From positions 310,001-374,000 of the forward strand of contig CP048838.1 of NCBI GenBank assembly GCA_012317185.1: a stretch of 64,000 nucleotides of DNA, read 5' to 3'. A program made the position numbers and the translations under genes. This document shows, one piece after another, positions 8,676 through 16,910 of this stretch. The DNA is from [Clostridium] innocuum (GTDB taxonomy: Bacteria > Bacillota_I > Bacilli_A > Erysipelotrichales > Erysipelotrichaceae). Each line of letters opens with the position of its first letter. Positions within the stretch are counted from its first letter, which is position 1. The notes beneath the pieces were generated by a model, which saw nothing but the letters and a program-made list of their open reading frames with translations, ran no database searches and was not told where the DNA came from.

Positions 8676-9039
8676 GCAAAAACTCCCTTCATGTGTATAT
8701 ATGATATAGGAGAACGGATATTTCCACAAGAGGAGAAGCCTTAATATTTTCTTATGTTTGTCGAAAGAAATAAGATAAGCGAAGAAAGCGGCAGCAGAAC
8801 TTCTCATCCTGTCGTTTTTTTGGAAAAGCTGTTGGACATGGAAGAAAAACTTCAACGGATTCTTCTACTAAATCACAGGGCGATACCATATACTGTAACG
8901 GATATCCCCGTGTAAAATATAGGATGAAAAAGCATGGTACAGACAACTGTACGGGAATCTTTAACTTTTTCTTAAGACGGGAAATACCATATACAAATGC
9001 GGATTCTGTAGTATAATATCTTTGTGAGGTTAAACAAGG
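8676..9039. other. Intergenic region between divergent genes
   Basis: No gene is seen. A TATAAT at 9012-9017 serves as the -10 of the gene at 9040; its -35 is weak. The rest shows no repeat or strong hairpin. Confidence 0.4.
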
Positions 9040-9351
9040 ATGAAGATATTTACATGTGAAAAATGCGGTACTTCTATCAAACTGCATTTTATAAAGGGCT
9101 ATGTGCATCTGCGCTGTCCTGCCTGCGGGGCAGAGTATCAGCTTGATACTGGAAGCCTGAAAAAATATATGCTCATACCCCTGCTGTCCGTTGCGGCGGC
9201 GGTTGGTACCAGCTTGCGATTTCTGCAGGGAAGAACAATTGATATCAAATGTATCTATATACTGACAGTGTCTTTTGTGCTGTCGGGGCTGCTGGGCACG
9301 CTTTGTGTCAAGACAGGACTGTTAACGTATGAAGAGAAGGAAAACAGGTGA
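9040..9351 (+). CDS. Zinc-ribbon membrane protein
   Basis: This 103-residue protein has an N-terminal CxxC pair (CEKCG at about 6-9 and CPACG at about 29-32) that should hold zinc, followed by two hydrophobic segments from about residue 45. The function is unknown. It overlaps no gene; its stop lies 4 bp before the start of the RDD-PHP gene, so the two are co-transcribed and may work together at the membrane. Confidence 0.7.
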   Translation: MKIFTCEKCGTSIKLHFIKGYVHLRCPACGAEYQLDTGSLKKYMLIPLLSVAAAVGTSLRFLQGRTIDIKCIYILTVSFVLSGLLGTLCVKTGLLTYEEKENR

Positions 9352-9355
9352 AGGC

Positions 9356-10840
9356 ATGAAAAAAATGAGGAAAACACCAGAAAAACAATATCAGCTGGCT
9401 GTGGACGGCATTCGTCCGCTGAATGTACAGGACAGTAAGGATCGGCTGCTTGCATTCTGTATGGATGTCAGCATCATGCTGTGTCCGATTGCTTTATGGA
9501 ATATTATTCTGCTTGCCGTGCTGGGAAATATCATCAGCATCTCCGGCATTAAGCTGATCAGCATCTTTATCGGGGGGCTGCTTGTTATCTCTATTTTATT
9601 TCTGAACAGCTATATTTACCGGCAAACCGGCGGACAGAGTGTCGGCATGCGCATGTTCGGCTTTAAGGTGGTCAAGAAAAGCGGGCGCAGGGCCAGCAGA
9701 CAGCAGCTTCTTCTGCGGGAGCTTGTAGGCTTCGATCTTCCGTTTATCATTCTGATGTATTTTACAAATGCATTCGGTGTTGTTGCATACTGGGGGTTGA
9801 ACGGTTTGTTTACGCTTGCGGACAGCCGTCATCGCTCTTTGATCGATCTTGTTCTTGGAACACGGGTTGTTGCATTAGAGAAAGCACAACAGCCTGTACA
9901 AAAAGAAAAAGCTCCGCAGGCGGTAAAGCAGCCGCTGCCGAAACAGGCTGAGCAGCCGGAATTGATTATGAATACGATGGATCTGCATATTCATTCCAAT
10001 TTCTCCGATCGCGGGCAGTATAATGTCGAAGAGATTTTCCAATATGCGAAGCGCAACCACATTCGGACGGTTTCCATAACCGATCTGGACTGTGCAAAGG
10101 CAAACAGTATTGCGGTGAGAATGAGTGAGCTGTATGGTGTAACCTATATTCCGGGTATTGAAATCAACTGTGATCTGCGTGGAAGACGTGTGCGTATTCT
10201 CGGTTATTTCATTCAGTATAACAGTGAATTATTCGCACATATTGAAAATGAAAGTCTGGTGAATGAGAAGAGGGCCAGCATTGACCGTGTCCGCAGATTT
10301 GAGGCATTGCTGGGACGTAATATTGATGAGGAACGGCTTCTGAAAAGCAACCGGTTCCAGCGTTTGAGCGGTGAACTGATTGCCAAGCATGTACTGAATC
10401 GACCGGAATTTGATGATTGTGCCATTTTAAAGCCGTATCGCAGAGATGAATTCGGATGGCGAGCTTTGAATAAAGATTACTTCGCATACGGAAAGCCATG
10501 CTATGTACCTGTGAAGTATGCATATCTTAAGGATGTACTGGATGTCATTGAACTGACGGGCGGTATCTCTGTGCTTGCCCATCCAGGAAAGCTGCTGGTA
10601 CAGGAGCCGGAGCTACTGGACGAGGCTTTGCGCATGGGTGTACAGGGAATTGAAGTCTTCCATCCAATGCATACAAAGAAGGAAATGGCAAGTCTGTTAA
10701 AGCTTGCGACAGACCGTAAGCTGCTCGTCAGTGCGGGAAGCGGCTTCTATAATATGGAAGGAAACACACGCATCGGAAGATGCAACTGTCCAAAGGAGGC
10801 AGAAGGCTTAATCGATATGATGCTGCATGCACGTATGTAA
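9356..10840 (+). CDS. RDD membrane domain fused to a degenerate PHP domain
   Basis: This 494-residue protein begins with an RDD-family membrane domain (RLLAFCMDVSIMLC, GGQSVGMRMFGFKVV, SRQQLLLRELVG; about residues 20-165), then a Gln/Pro/Lys-rich linker, then a PHP domain from about 210. PHP motifs DLHIHSNFSD, GIEINC and LAHPGK are intact. The usual TDHD reads TDLD and the usual terminal GSDFHG reads GSGFYN, so several metal ligands are lost. PHP proteins related to YciV/TrpH are phosphoesterases or nucleases; this one may be inactive or a sensor. The start at 9356 follows AGGTGAAGG. Its last 156 bp lie in a 175-bp repeat found again at 14763. Confidence 0.8.
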   Translation: MKKMRKTPEKQYQLAVDGIRPLNVQDSKDRLLAFCMDVSIMLCPIALWNIILLAVLGNIISISGIKLISIFIGGLLVISILFLNSYIYRQTGGQSVGMRMFGFKVVKKSGRRASRQQLLLRELVGFDLPFIILMYFTNAFGVVAYWGLNGLFTLADSRHRSLIDLVLGTRVVALEKAQQPVQKEKAPQAVKQPLPKQAEQPELIMNTMDLHIHSNFSDRGQYNVEEIFQYAKRNHIRTVSITDLDCAKANSIAVRMSELYGVTYIPGIEINCDLRGRRVRILGYFIQYNSELFAHIENESLVNEKRASIDRVRRFEALLGRNIDEERLLKSNRFQRLSGELIAKHVLNRPEFDDCAILKPYRRDEFGWRALNKDYFAYGKPCYVPVKYAYLKDVLDVIELTGGISVLAHPGKLLVQEPELLDEALRMGVQGIEVFHPMHTKKEMASLLKLATDRKLLVSAGSGFYNMEGNTRIGRCNCPKEAEGLIDMMLHARM

Positions 10841-10859
10841 GAAGATAAGAACAGACAGA
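10685..10859 (+). repeat. 175-bp direct repeat, copy A
   Basis: This stretch, which holds the last 51 codons of the RDD-PHP gene plus 19 bp, recurs at 14763-14937 with a single difference (T at 10732, C at 14810). Copy A is the one that completes the intact gene. Sequence right after it is unrelated to that after copy B. Confidence 0.97.
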
Positions 10860-10887
10860 TTCATAGAGGATGAATTTGTCTGTTCTT
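10847..10887 (+). terminator. Long hairpin after the RDD-PHP gene
   Basis: AAGAACAGACA with ATTCAT pairs with ATGAAT and TGTCTGTTCTT. The stem is long but has no clear T-run. Its left arm belongs to the direct repeat; its right arm is cassette DNA. Confidence 0.55.
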
Positions 10888-11186
10888 GTAACTATTAAAA
10901 GTCGTTTATCTACAGGACTCCTTCCAATTAGTGACTTAAACTTATACGAGAAGAGTCATTACAATCATTACGTAATACTTTTATTTATTATGTCTCTTTA
11001 TCCCTATGAACCCTTAAAAGTTAAATATTAATGTTTTATATATAGCTGCTGTAGTCAGTATTAGGGGTGTTTATAATGAATTATTTTTTTTAATATAAGT
11101 TACCTTATTCCACTCTTTCTGGCGAAGTCCAATGTAAAAATAGTTTAATGAATAAGAAGCTACTATCACCTGTAAGTAACACGATT
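10888..11186. other. AT-rich noncoding stretch
   Basis: No supported gene, promoter or repeat is seen between the hairpin and the end of the leftmost cassette gene. Confidence 0.4.
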
Positions 11187-11693
11187 TTAAAAGATAGTTA
11201 AAAGGCCATATAAATATTCAATGCATAAATGAAGAATAATCATGAATATAAATATTATGATACTGTCTACTTTTTTGTCATTAGTCGTCTTTATTTTGAG
11301 TAATAGCAAGTAAATAAATAACAACCCTGCTTTATCTATCATAATAAAGCCTATATAGATATGATGAGAAAATAGATAACAAGAAATAAGTTGTATTACT
11401 GCTAAAAATATATCACTTATCAAACTTTTTTTAATAATTAAATCACGAAGCAAATTAGGTTTTCGAATTTCTATTTCATACTTTAAATTCATAAAGTCAA
11501 ATGTAGTATCAAAAAGATATAGTATTTCAAATAACAAGAAGAGACAAGTAAGACATATCATTAAAATGTTCGTAGGCATACCGTAAACTACCTGATTGAA
11601 AAATATTTTATTGTAGTTTAATAATAAATAGGAGATAGGAAAAAGCAAACTGTAAGCTAATAGATATTTGTGCTTTCTAATCAATACATTCAT
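11187..11693 (-). CDS. Cassette membrane protein, about five helices
   Basis: This 168-residue protein is almost wholly hydrophobic, with Lys/Arg-rich loops (for example KYEIEIRKPNLLRDLIIKK in the middle). Its start lies inside the end of the ATPase gene, an overlap of 17 bp, which indicates coupled translation. It is not recognised as a named family; by position it should be a permease subunit of the cassette's ABC transporter. Confidence 0.65.
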   Translation of the reverse strand: MNVLIRKHKYLLAYSLLFPISYLLLNYNKIFFNQVVYGMPTNILMICLTCLFLLFEILYLFDTTFDFMNLKYEIEIRKPNLLRDLIIKKSLISDIFLAVIQLISCYLFSHHIYIGFIMIDKAGLLFIYLLLLKIKTTNDKKVDSIIIFIFMIILHLCIEYLYGLLTIF

Positions 11694-12285
11694 ATAATTG
11701 TTCCTTATCTATAGTAAATTTCCTATTGAAAGGGATTTCGTCAACTCCATCATGAGCACATATAATAATAGTTTTCTTATCAGAATTTAATTTCTTTACA
11801 AGTTCAATAAATTTATTGCTTGATGTATTATCGAGACCTCTTGTAGGCTCATCAAATAAGATAATATTCTGATTTTCCATAATAGCTTGAATAATACCAA
11901 GTTTTTGACGCATACCTACTGAATATTTTTTTACTGCCCTTTTATCTTCTAAAGTTAAATCAAAATATTCCATATAGCTTTGAACAGTTTTTCTATCGTA
12001 ACTGTTTTTCAGATCATATAAGAATTTCAAATTATATTCAGCACTCTCGTTCTCAATAAACGCAGGATTTTCAATTAAAGCACCTATTTCAATATCATTA
12101 TTTTCGATTATTACTTCACCTTTATCTGCATTTAAAAGACCAGCAATTATCTTTAAAAGAGTAGATTTTCCTGAACCATTTGATCCGGTGATATGAATCA
12201 AATCACCTCTGTGAATATCCATATTTACATTACGTAGAATGCTAACATTATGAAAAGCGATAGAAATATTTACAAGTTGTATCAT
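11677..12285 (-). CDS. ABC transporter ATP-binding protein (cassette)
   Basis: This 202-residue ATPase has Walker A GSNGSGKST near residue 36, signature YSVGMRQKL near 125, Walker B ILFDEPTRGLD near 145 and a switch His in CAHDG. It is short compared with lantibiotic-immunity ATPases of the BcrA/LanF type, which often have 230 or more residues, but all catalytic motifs are present. It should energise the membrane proteins encoded on both sides. The context, next to a small secreted protein, suggests export or self-protection. Confidence 0.88.
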   Translation of the reverse strand: MIQLVNISIAFHNVSILRNVNMDIHRGDLIHITGSNGSGKSTLLKIIAGLLNADKGEVIIENNDIEIGALIENPAFIENESAEYNLKFLYDLKNSYDRKTVQSYMEYFDLTLEDKRAVKKYSVGMRQKLGIIQAIMENQNIILFDEPTRGLDNTSSNKFIELVKKLNSDKKTIIICAHDGVDEIPFNRKFTIDKEQLYECID

Positions 12286-12298
12286 TTGATTGTCTCCT

Positions 12299-12814
12299 TC
12301 ACAATTTTTCGAGTATAGGCAGCATGATTAAGTAATGAAACACAAACATTAATAAAAATGGTGCCATTAATAATATTTTAGTTATTCTTTTGCTAACAAA
12401 AAGAGCGGCAGTATTTAAACAACTAATCATAAGGTATAGGATACTGATGTTAATCAAATATAGCATATATATCTTTGGCATATATGCAAGTTGATTATAA
12501 AATGGAAGTATATAAGTTATGATGATAAAAATAAGAGAATTAAGAAACTCTATGCATAAGATTTGAGTTACAAGTTTGTTTTCTTTGATCCTTAAGAATA
12601 TGTGATATTTCATAGCATATAAACAATTAGCCCTCCAATAGTTAAAGGAAAAAAATATCGAACACGTAACTAAAGGCAAGTAGTTATTCCCTATGTATGA
12701 TATAAAGCCAATCTTCGAATCGCTTTCATATAGAAATAGGAAAAAAATCAAAATAGAAAGAATATATAATAGGATATATTTACTCTTAAGAGATACTATG
12801 TAATTTCTCAGCAT
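12299..12814 (-). CDS. Cassette membrane protein (putative ABC permease)
   Basis: This protein of about 171 residues has five or six hydrophobic helices. The start at 12814 is preferred because GGAG lies 9 bp upstream; ATG at 12829 is the alternative. It overlaps the upstream permease gene by 7 bp (22 bp with the alternative) and ends 13 bp before the ATPase start. No family is recognised; the role is inferred from the operon. Confidence 0.6.
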   Translation of the reverse strand: MLRNYIVSLKSKYILLYILSILIFFLFLYESDSKIGFISYIGNNYLPLVTCSIFFSFNYWRANCLYAMKYHIFLRIKENKLVTQILCIEFLNSLIFIIITYILPFYNQLAYMPKIYMLYLINISILYLMISCLNTAALFVSKRITKILLMAPFLLMFVFHYLIMLPILEKL

Positions 12815-13602
12815 AAGTATTTTCTCCATCTCTTTAAAAGCACATACAATATAGAAATAAAGAATATATAAAATATGAAGGCAGAAAGATAATTTAAATA
12901 CCCTATTTGAAGCAATGACATTCCAGGACAAATCAAACTTGTAGGTAAAATTGCATTTGTCAATAACCGTAAGGGTAAAGGTATTGATTTATATTGAAAA
13001 ATAATTACACTTAATCTTATTACTAAATTCACTAAAACTACACTACCTATCATTATCAATAATGGATAAAGGTGAAAGAAATATCGCCTTTTAATAAAGA
13101 AAATGGATACATATACAAAAATGATAAAGAGAGTGAAGCCTAGGCAACTGAATAGTGAGAACAAGAGATAATTGATAATGGGATTTTTAAAAAATAATAA
13201 ATAATCATCAGGAATAAAATGAATAGACAATGAGGGATGATAAACAAAATATATACCTAAAAGAATGAAACAATGTAATAAAGATATGGAAAGAAAAGAT
13301 TCTGCTAGAAGTTTTTTCAAATTACGGATGTGAAATTTTTTTATACCGATTCGTAATATTGCGATGTTTTCTGCGCCATTTTCATGTAGTGCGAATATAT
13401 TATATAGCAGAATGTTAGGAAGAATAAGCAATAGTAACAGAATAAATATAAGATTTAAATTAAAATCCCAGATACGAATACCAACAGAGAATAAATTCCA
13501 TTCATTTGCATATTGGAAAAAATCCTTTGCATAAAAAACAGCATAGGAGCTGAGAGTAATTAATGCAGTAAATAAGATTATTAAGTGTTTTTTTTGTTTC
13601 AT
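12808..13602 (-). CDS. Cassette membrane protein, larger permease-like
   Basis: This 264-residue protein has about six membrane helices, with an extracellular stretch (about residues 25-45) between the first two and a basic cytoplasmic loop near RIGIKKFHIRNLKK. That layout resembles ABC-2-type permeases of bacteriocin immunity or export systems, but no family motif is certain. GGGGG lies before the ATG. It is the first gene after the secreted-protein gene and is separated from it by a hairpin. Confidence 0.65.
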   Translation of the reverse strand: MKQKKHLIILFTALITLSSYAVFYAKDFFQYANEWNLFSVGIRIWDFNLNLIFILLLLLILPNILLYNIFALHENGAENIAILRIGIKKFHIRNLKKLLAESFLSISLLHCFILLGIYFVYHPSLSIHFIPDDYLLFFKNPIINYLLFSLFSCLGFTLFIIFVYVSIFFIKRRYFFHLYPLLIMIGSVVLVNLVIRLSVIIFQYKSIPLPLRLLTNAILPTSLICPGMSLLQIGYLNYLSAFIFYIFFISILYVLLKRWRKYLC

Positions 13603-13620
13603 AATGGCCCCCTTTTATAA

Positions 13621-13645
13621 CAAAAACCGAAAGACTTCGGTTTTC
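13621..13645 (-). terminator. Hairpin between secreted-protein gene and permease genes
   Basis: On the minus strand AAAACCGAAG pairs with CTTTCGGTTTT and is followed by T residues. It should end or attenuate transcription so that the secreted protein is made in excess over the transporter. Confidence 0.7.
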
Positions 13646-13659
13646 TATTATGTATTCAT

Positions 13660-14058
13660 TTAATTTGTCGGTGTAAAATTAATGGAAACTTGACCTCCAA
13701 AATTTACATTAGAAGAGGAAACTCTTGCGCCAATCCACCAATCCTTGGACTTGTATCCGTTTAAATAATAAATTCTTTTATCATAACCTTCCGCTAAAGA
13801 ATAATATGAATTGGAACGGCGTTCCCCATGGAAATAAAAGTCTCCATATGTCGTCCAACCTGTATTATTAGAATATAGATGAATATAACCATAGTCACAA
13901 GCTTTGTTTTTCTTAGTAGATGTTTTCGTTCTTTCACTCCAAGCACCCCAAGCTGGGACATTTAGCGTTTCTTTTGAAGACCATTGAGTAGCAGATATTG
14001 AGAGAGTTGTCGTTAAAGCAACAACTAAGGTGAAAAAGCATACAAAAATTTTTTTCAT
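13660..14058 (-). CDS. Small secreted protein of the cassette
   Basis: This 132-residue protein has a clear Sec signal peptide (MKKIF, a hydrophobic run of 17 or so, SISA as the likely cleavage site). The mature part of about 108 residues is rich in Trp, Tyr, Ser and Asn, has one Cys, and contains paired aromatic segments (GWTTYGDFYFHG, KDWWIGARV). The overall pattern is reminiscent of small secreted proteins found beside bacteriocin-type ABC transporters (DUF2712-like or lactococcin-972-like), but no motif is decisive. It has its own promoter and good GGGTGG ribosome site. Function unassigned. Confidence 0.75.
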   Translation of the reverse strand: MKKIFVCFFTLVVALTTTLSISATQWSSKETLNVPAWGAWSERTKTSTKKNKACDYGYIHLYSNNTGWTTYGDFYFHGERRSNSYYSLAEGYDKRIYYLNGYKSKDWWIGARVSSSNVNFGGQVSINFTPTN

Positions 14059-14080
14059 AGTACCACCCTTTCTTTAGTTA

Positions 14081-14109
14081 ATTATAACATGTTATCACCT
14101 TGTTTACAA
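14081..14109 (-). promoter_or_regulatory. Promoter of the secreted-protein operon
   Basis: On the minus strand TTGTAA (14109-14104), 17 bp and TATAAT (14086-14081). The spacer contains the palindrome TAACATGTTA, identical to the one at 1008-1017. Confidence 0.65.
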
Positions 14110-14114
14110 GCTCG

Positions 14115-14514
14115 TATCATATTGTTTACCCCCAAATATAAAAGAAAAGTGTTTTATGGAGAAAAGAGGCTGGAAATTGGAGTTATATTAAGATAATTAT
14201 GTGATTGGAAGGGGGAAAAATAATAACAGCAGAAGTATGTCCAGATCATGTACATATGCTAGTGGAAATACCGCCGAAAATGACAGTATCAGGATTCATG
14301 GGATTTCTGAAGGGGAAAAGCAGTATTATGATATATCAGAAATGGAGAAGCATGAAATACAATTATAGAAACAGATCATTCTTGTGTAGAGGAATACAGT
14401 AGGAAAAATGACAAAGTAATCAAAGCATGTATAGAGCAGCGACTGAAAGAAGATGAATTGAGTGAACAATAGATTCTCCATATAGAGGACTCGTTTACAG
14501 GTAATCGTAAATAG
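14115..14514 (+). pseudogene. Decayed IS200-type Y1 transposase (TnpA)
   Basis: Fragments of an IS200/IS605 TnpA can be read in more than one frame. An upstream piece reads PKYKRKVFYGEKRLEIG but runs into stops. A central piece at about 14205-14402 contains CPDHVHMLVEIPPK and GFLKGKSS, including the HUH motif HVH. A later frame gives NDKVIKACIEQRLKED and, after another stop, EDSFTGN. At least two frameshifts and several stops make it nonfunctional. A structured tail with CCAGCTATGCTAGTGG near 14590-14605 may be its right end. Confidence 0.8.
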
Positions 14515-14762
14515 AAATGCAAATACGTATTGTTATGCTGGAAAGCGTAGCTTGAATTTGAGCTCCTTGGGGCGATTACGTAAAAACACCAGCTATGCTA
14601 GTGGATATTTATTCTTTTATTGTATCTTGATTATGATAATATTCAAGCAATTACCGTCATTCTTAACTATCATATAAAAAGCATATACTTTTGATTCCTC
14701 TACAAAGATGAATTAATTATATTCAACATTCATTTCAGAATTAAGTATACTTACGCTTACTT

Positions 14763-14918
14763 ATGGCAAGTCTGTTAAAGCTTGCGACAGACCGTAAGCT
14801 GCTCGTCAGCGCGGGAAGCGGCTTCTATAATATGGAAGGAAACACACGCATCGGAAGATGCAACTGTCCAAAGGAGGCAGAAGGCTTAATCGATATGATG
14901 CTGCATGCACGTATGTAA
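14763..14918 (+). pseudogene. Orphan 3' end of the RDD-PHP gene
   Basis: The 51 C-terminal codons of the PHP domain, beginning at an internal ATG and ending at the same stop, are repeated here without the rest of the gene. There is no ribosome site before the ATG. It is a remnant left by the insertion and not an independent gene. Confidence 0.85.
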
Positions 14919-14937
14919 GAAGATAAGAACAGACAGA
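14763..14937 (+). repeat. 175-bp direct repeat, copy B
   Basis: This is the second copy of 10685-10859, 174 of 175 bases identical. It is followed by a normal terminator, which suggests that this end is the original 3' flank of the PHP gene. Confidence 0.97.
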
Positions 14938-14966
14938 AGCCATACAAGCCGGTTTCTGTCTTTTTT
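14931..14966 (+). terminator. Terminator, likely the original one of the RDD-PHP gene
   Basis: AGACAGAA..CC pairs with GG..TTTCTGTCT and is followed by six T residues. Confidence 0.8.
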
Positions 14967-15228
14967 CAGCTGCGTTGCAAAGCTGCCTACATCATAAGGG
15001 CGTATCCCTGCTTTATGATGAAAAGAAGTACCCTATATCGACTTAAGAATGCTTAAGCATTTCATCCTATACAAGCTGTACGATATATGCTATAAATAAT
15101 GCAGATGCATCCGTTTACCGGTATGGAAAACCATCGGATTCACGGCAATTTCCTGCTCCTCCTCATCGGATAAAGGCAATTTACACATTTATCATTATCG
15201 TGCACACGATACAGGAAAGGGGTATTCA
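14967..15228. other. Intergenic stretch
   Basis: No gene, clear promoter or repeat was recognised. Confidence 0.35.
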
Positions 15229-15555
15229 ATGAACCTATATCTTACAGATTTCAACCAAAATGCCACGCTGATACCTATTTTTATGCACGGACTGGCGATT
15301 TCCATCATGCTGACAGTGGGGACGCTTTCCATGCTGAAAAAGAAGAAGGTATGCGACAAACGCTATTTCATCTGGGGGCGGATGAACCACATAGCATGTG
15401 CTGTGCTTCTGATCTGGATCATAACGACAAAGGGATATGGTCGGCCGCTGGAATTTTTATTCCTTATCAGTTTTGTCCTGCTCCTGTATCTGCTGCTGTT
15501 GATCACCCTGATTGTTAATTGTTTAAAAATCAGGCACAGAGGGTCAGCTTCATGA
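15229..15555 (+). CDS. Small membrane protein, unknown
   Basis: This 108-residue protein has three hydrophobic segments (about residues 15-35, 52-68 and 74-98) separated by basic loops such as KKKKVCDKR. AGGAAAGGGG lies 6 bp before the ATG. No family is recognised. It stands alone between the PHP 3' repeat and the MazG-like gene. Confidence 0.6.
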   Translation: MNLYLTDFNQNATLIPIFMHGLAISIMLTVGTLSMLKKKKVCDKRYFIWGRMNHIACAVLLIWIITTKGYGRPLEFLFLISFVLLLYLLLLITLIVNCLKIRHRGSAS

Positions 15556-15722
15556 GCTTGCAAGACGGTCTGTTAAAGACTGTAAGGTCTGCATATCGTA
15601 GAACGGTATGTGTTGGGAATACACGACAGTAAGGATATATGATACAATAGCGCTGGATGCATACAGCTGCAGAAGCTGTACTACACAAAAAGACAATAGA
15701 ACATAAAGAAAAGAGGTATACT

Positions 15723-16043
15723 ATGGAAACAGCAATCGAAAGAGTAAGAGCTTTTGTAAAGGATCGCGATTGGGATCAGTTTCATACGCCGGATAATCTG
15801 GCAAAATCCATCTGCATAGAGGCAGGGGAGCTGCTGGAATGCTTTCAGTGGGATCCGGAGAAATATGAACATCGCGCGGTGTGTGAGGAGCTTGCGGATG
15901 TGATGATTTACTGTATGCAGCTCGCGGATAAGCTGCAGGTGAATATGGAAGACATCATTCTGGATAAAATGGAAAAGAATGAAAAGAAGTATCCTGTGGA
16001 AAAAGCCAGAGGAAATGCAGCGAAGTATGACGCATATGAATAA
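15723..16043 (+). CDS. MazG-like nucleotide pyrophosphohydrolase
   Basis: This protein of about 106 residues has the all-alpha NTP pyrophosphatase pattern of the MazG/RS21-C6 group: IEAGELLECFQW (the ExxE motif) and CEELADVMIYC (the ExxxD motif), with a C-terminal KNEKKYP typical of this family. Such enzymes hydrolyse noncanonical or excess dNTPs. The start at 15723 follows AAAGAGG. A -10 TACAAT lies at 15643-15648. It is followed at 13 bp by the aminopeptidase gene, so the two form an operon. Confidence 0.82.
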   Translation: METAIERVRAFVKDRDWDQFHTPDNLAKSICIEAGELLECFQWDPEKYEHRAVCEELADVMIYCMQLADKLQVNMEDIILDKMEKNEKKYPVEKARGNAAKYDAYE

Positions 16044-16056
16044 ACAGGAGGCAGCT

Positions 16057-16887
16057 ATGAAAAAACTGTATATTTCTGCGGATATCGAAGGAATCTGGGG
16101 AAACGGGGCCTTTGCACATACTGCGAAGAATGGCACAGAGTATGAGGAATACCGCACGAATATGATTTCGGAGGTAAACCTGTTGATTGATAAGCTGTTT
16201 ACGGCAGGAGCTGAGGAAGTCGTGGTGAATGACGGTCATGGCAATATGGATAATCTGAGCGCATCAAGACTGGACCCGCGTGCCTGTATGGTGGTAAGCA
16301 ATGGTGCCTATAAGGAATATGGGATGATGGAGGGACTGGACGATACCTTTGACGGTGTATGCTTTGTCGGATATCATTGTCGCAGCAATACCCGCGGCGT
16401 CATGGCACACACGATATGGGGAACCTTGGTGAGAAGCATCCGCGTTGACGGCGAGGAAATGGGAGAGAGCGGCATCAATGCCCGACTTGCCTGGGAATAT
16501 GGTGTTCCGATCGTGCTCATCAGCGGCGATGATCTGTTGAAGGAACAGCTGAAGGAGGAACTGCCGATGCCGTTTGCTTATGTGGAAACCAAGCGTGCAA
16601 TCTCTTCCCAGTGTGCCCTTTCCTGCAGCTGGCAAATGCTGGAGGAACGCTATGAGCGTGCCGTTTCATCCATGGAAGCACATTGTGGACAAGCGCCTGT
16701 CTATGCCAAAAAACCACATTGTGTGGATATCACCTTTCATCATGAACGCAATGCCGATTTTGTTTCCCGCATGGACGGCGTGACACGGATATCGGATTGC
16801 ACGGTACGCATACAGAAGGACAGCTATGATGAAGTATACCGGTATCTTCGCTTTGTTATAAAAATAAGCAATGCATTTGCCGCATAA
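16057..16887 (+). CDS. M55-family (DppA-like) D-aminopeptidase
   Basis: This 276-residue protein begins KKLYISADIEGIWG, the DppA metal motif DxEG. NDGHGNMDN near residue 52, GYHCRSNTRGVMAHT near 100 and GESGINARLA near 130 supply the remaining zinc ligands. M55 enzymes are cytoplasmic decameric peptidases acting on D-amino-acid-containing dipeptides, possibly from cell-wall turnover. CAGGAGG sits before the ATG at 16057. All ligands look intact. Confidence 0.88.
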   Translation: MKKLYISADIEGIWGNGAFAHTAKNGTEYEEYRTNMISEVNLLIDKLFTAGAEEVVVNDGHGNMDNLSASRLDPRACMVVSNGAYKEYGMMEGLDDTFDGVCFVGYHCRSNTRGVMAHTIWGTLVRSIRVDGEEMGESGINARLAWEYGVPIVLISGDDLLKEQLKEELPMPFAYVETKRAISSQCALSCSWQMLEERYERAVSSMEAHCGQAPVYAKKPHCVDITFHHERNADFVSRMDGVTRISDCTVRIQKDSYDEVYRYLRFVIKISNAFAA

Positions 16888-16910
16888 AAGCAGAGAAAGC
16901 AGGTGAAGCC

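Larger units (their letters stand above)
10860..14937. mobile_element. AT-rich inserted cassette ending in repeat copy B
   Basis: This 4,078-bp unit is bounded by the two 175-bp repeats. It is visibly far richer in A and T than the DNA on either side and uses different codons. All intact genes in it run on the minus strand: a secreted protein, two membrane proteins, an ABC ATPase and a further membrane protein, with an IS200 transposase remnant. No integrase or resolvase gene is present. The geometry fits integration by recombination at the 3' end of the PHP gene, leaving that gene whole. Confidence 0.75.

Noticed and set aside
13660..14058. Assignment as lactococcin 972-type bacteriocin
   Set aside because: The conserved WxYG and spaced His pattern of that family is not clearly present, so only resemblance is noted.
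14205..14402. Intact small gene with HVH motif
   Set aside because: The HVH motif and flanks are one fragment of a transposase whose other parts lie in other frames on both sides.
10860..14762. Prophage or conjugative element
   Set aside because: No integrase, terminase, portal, relaxase or structural gene is present; the unit is only about 4 kb.
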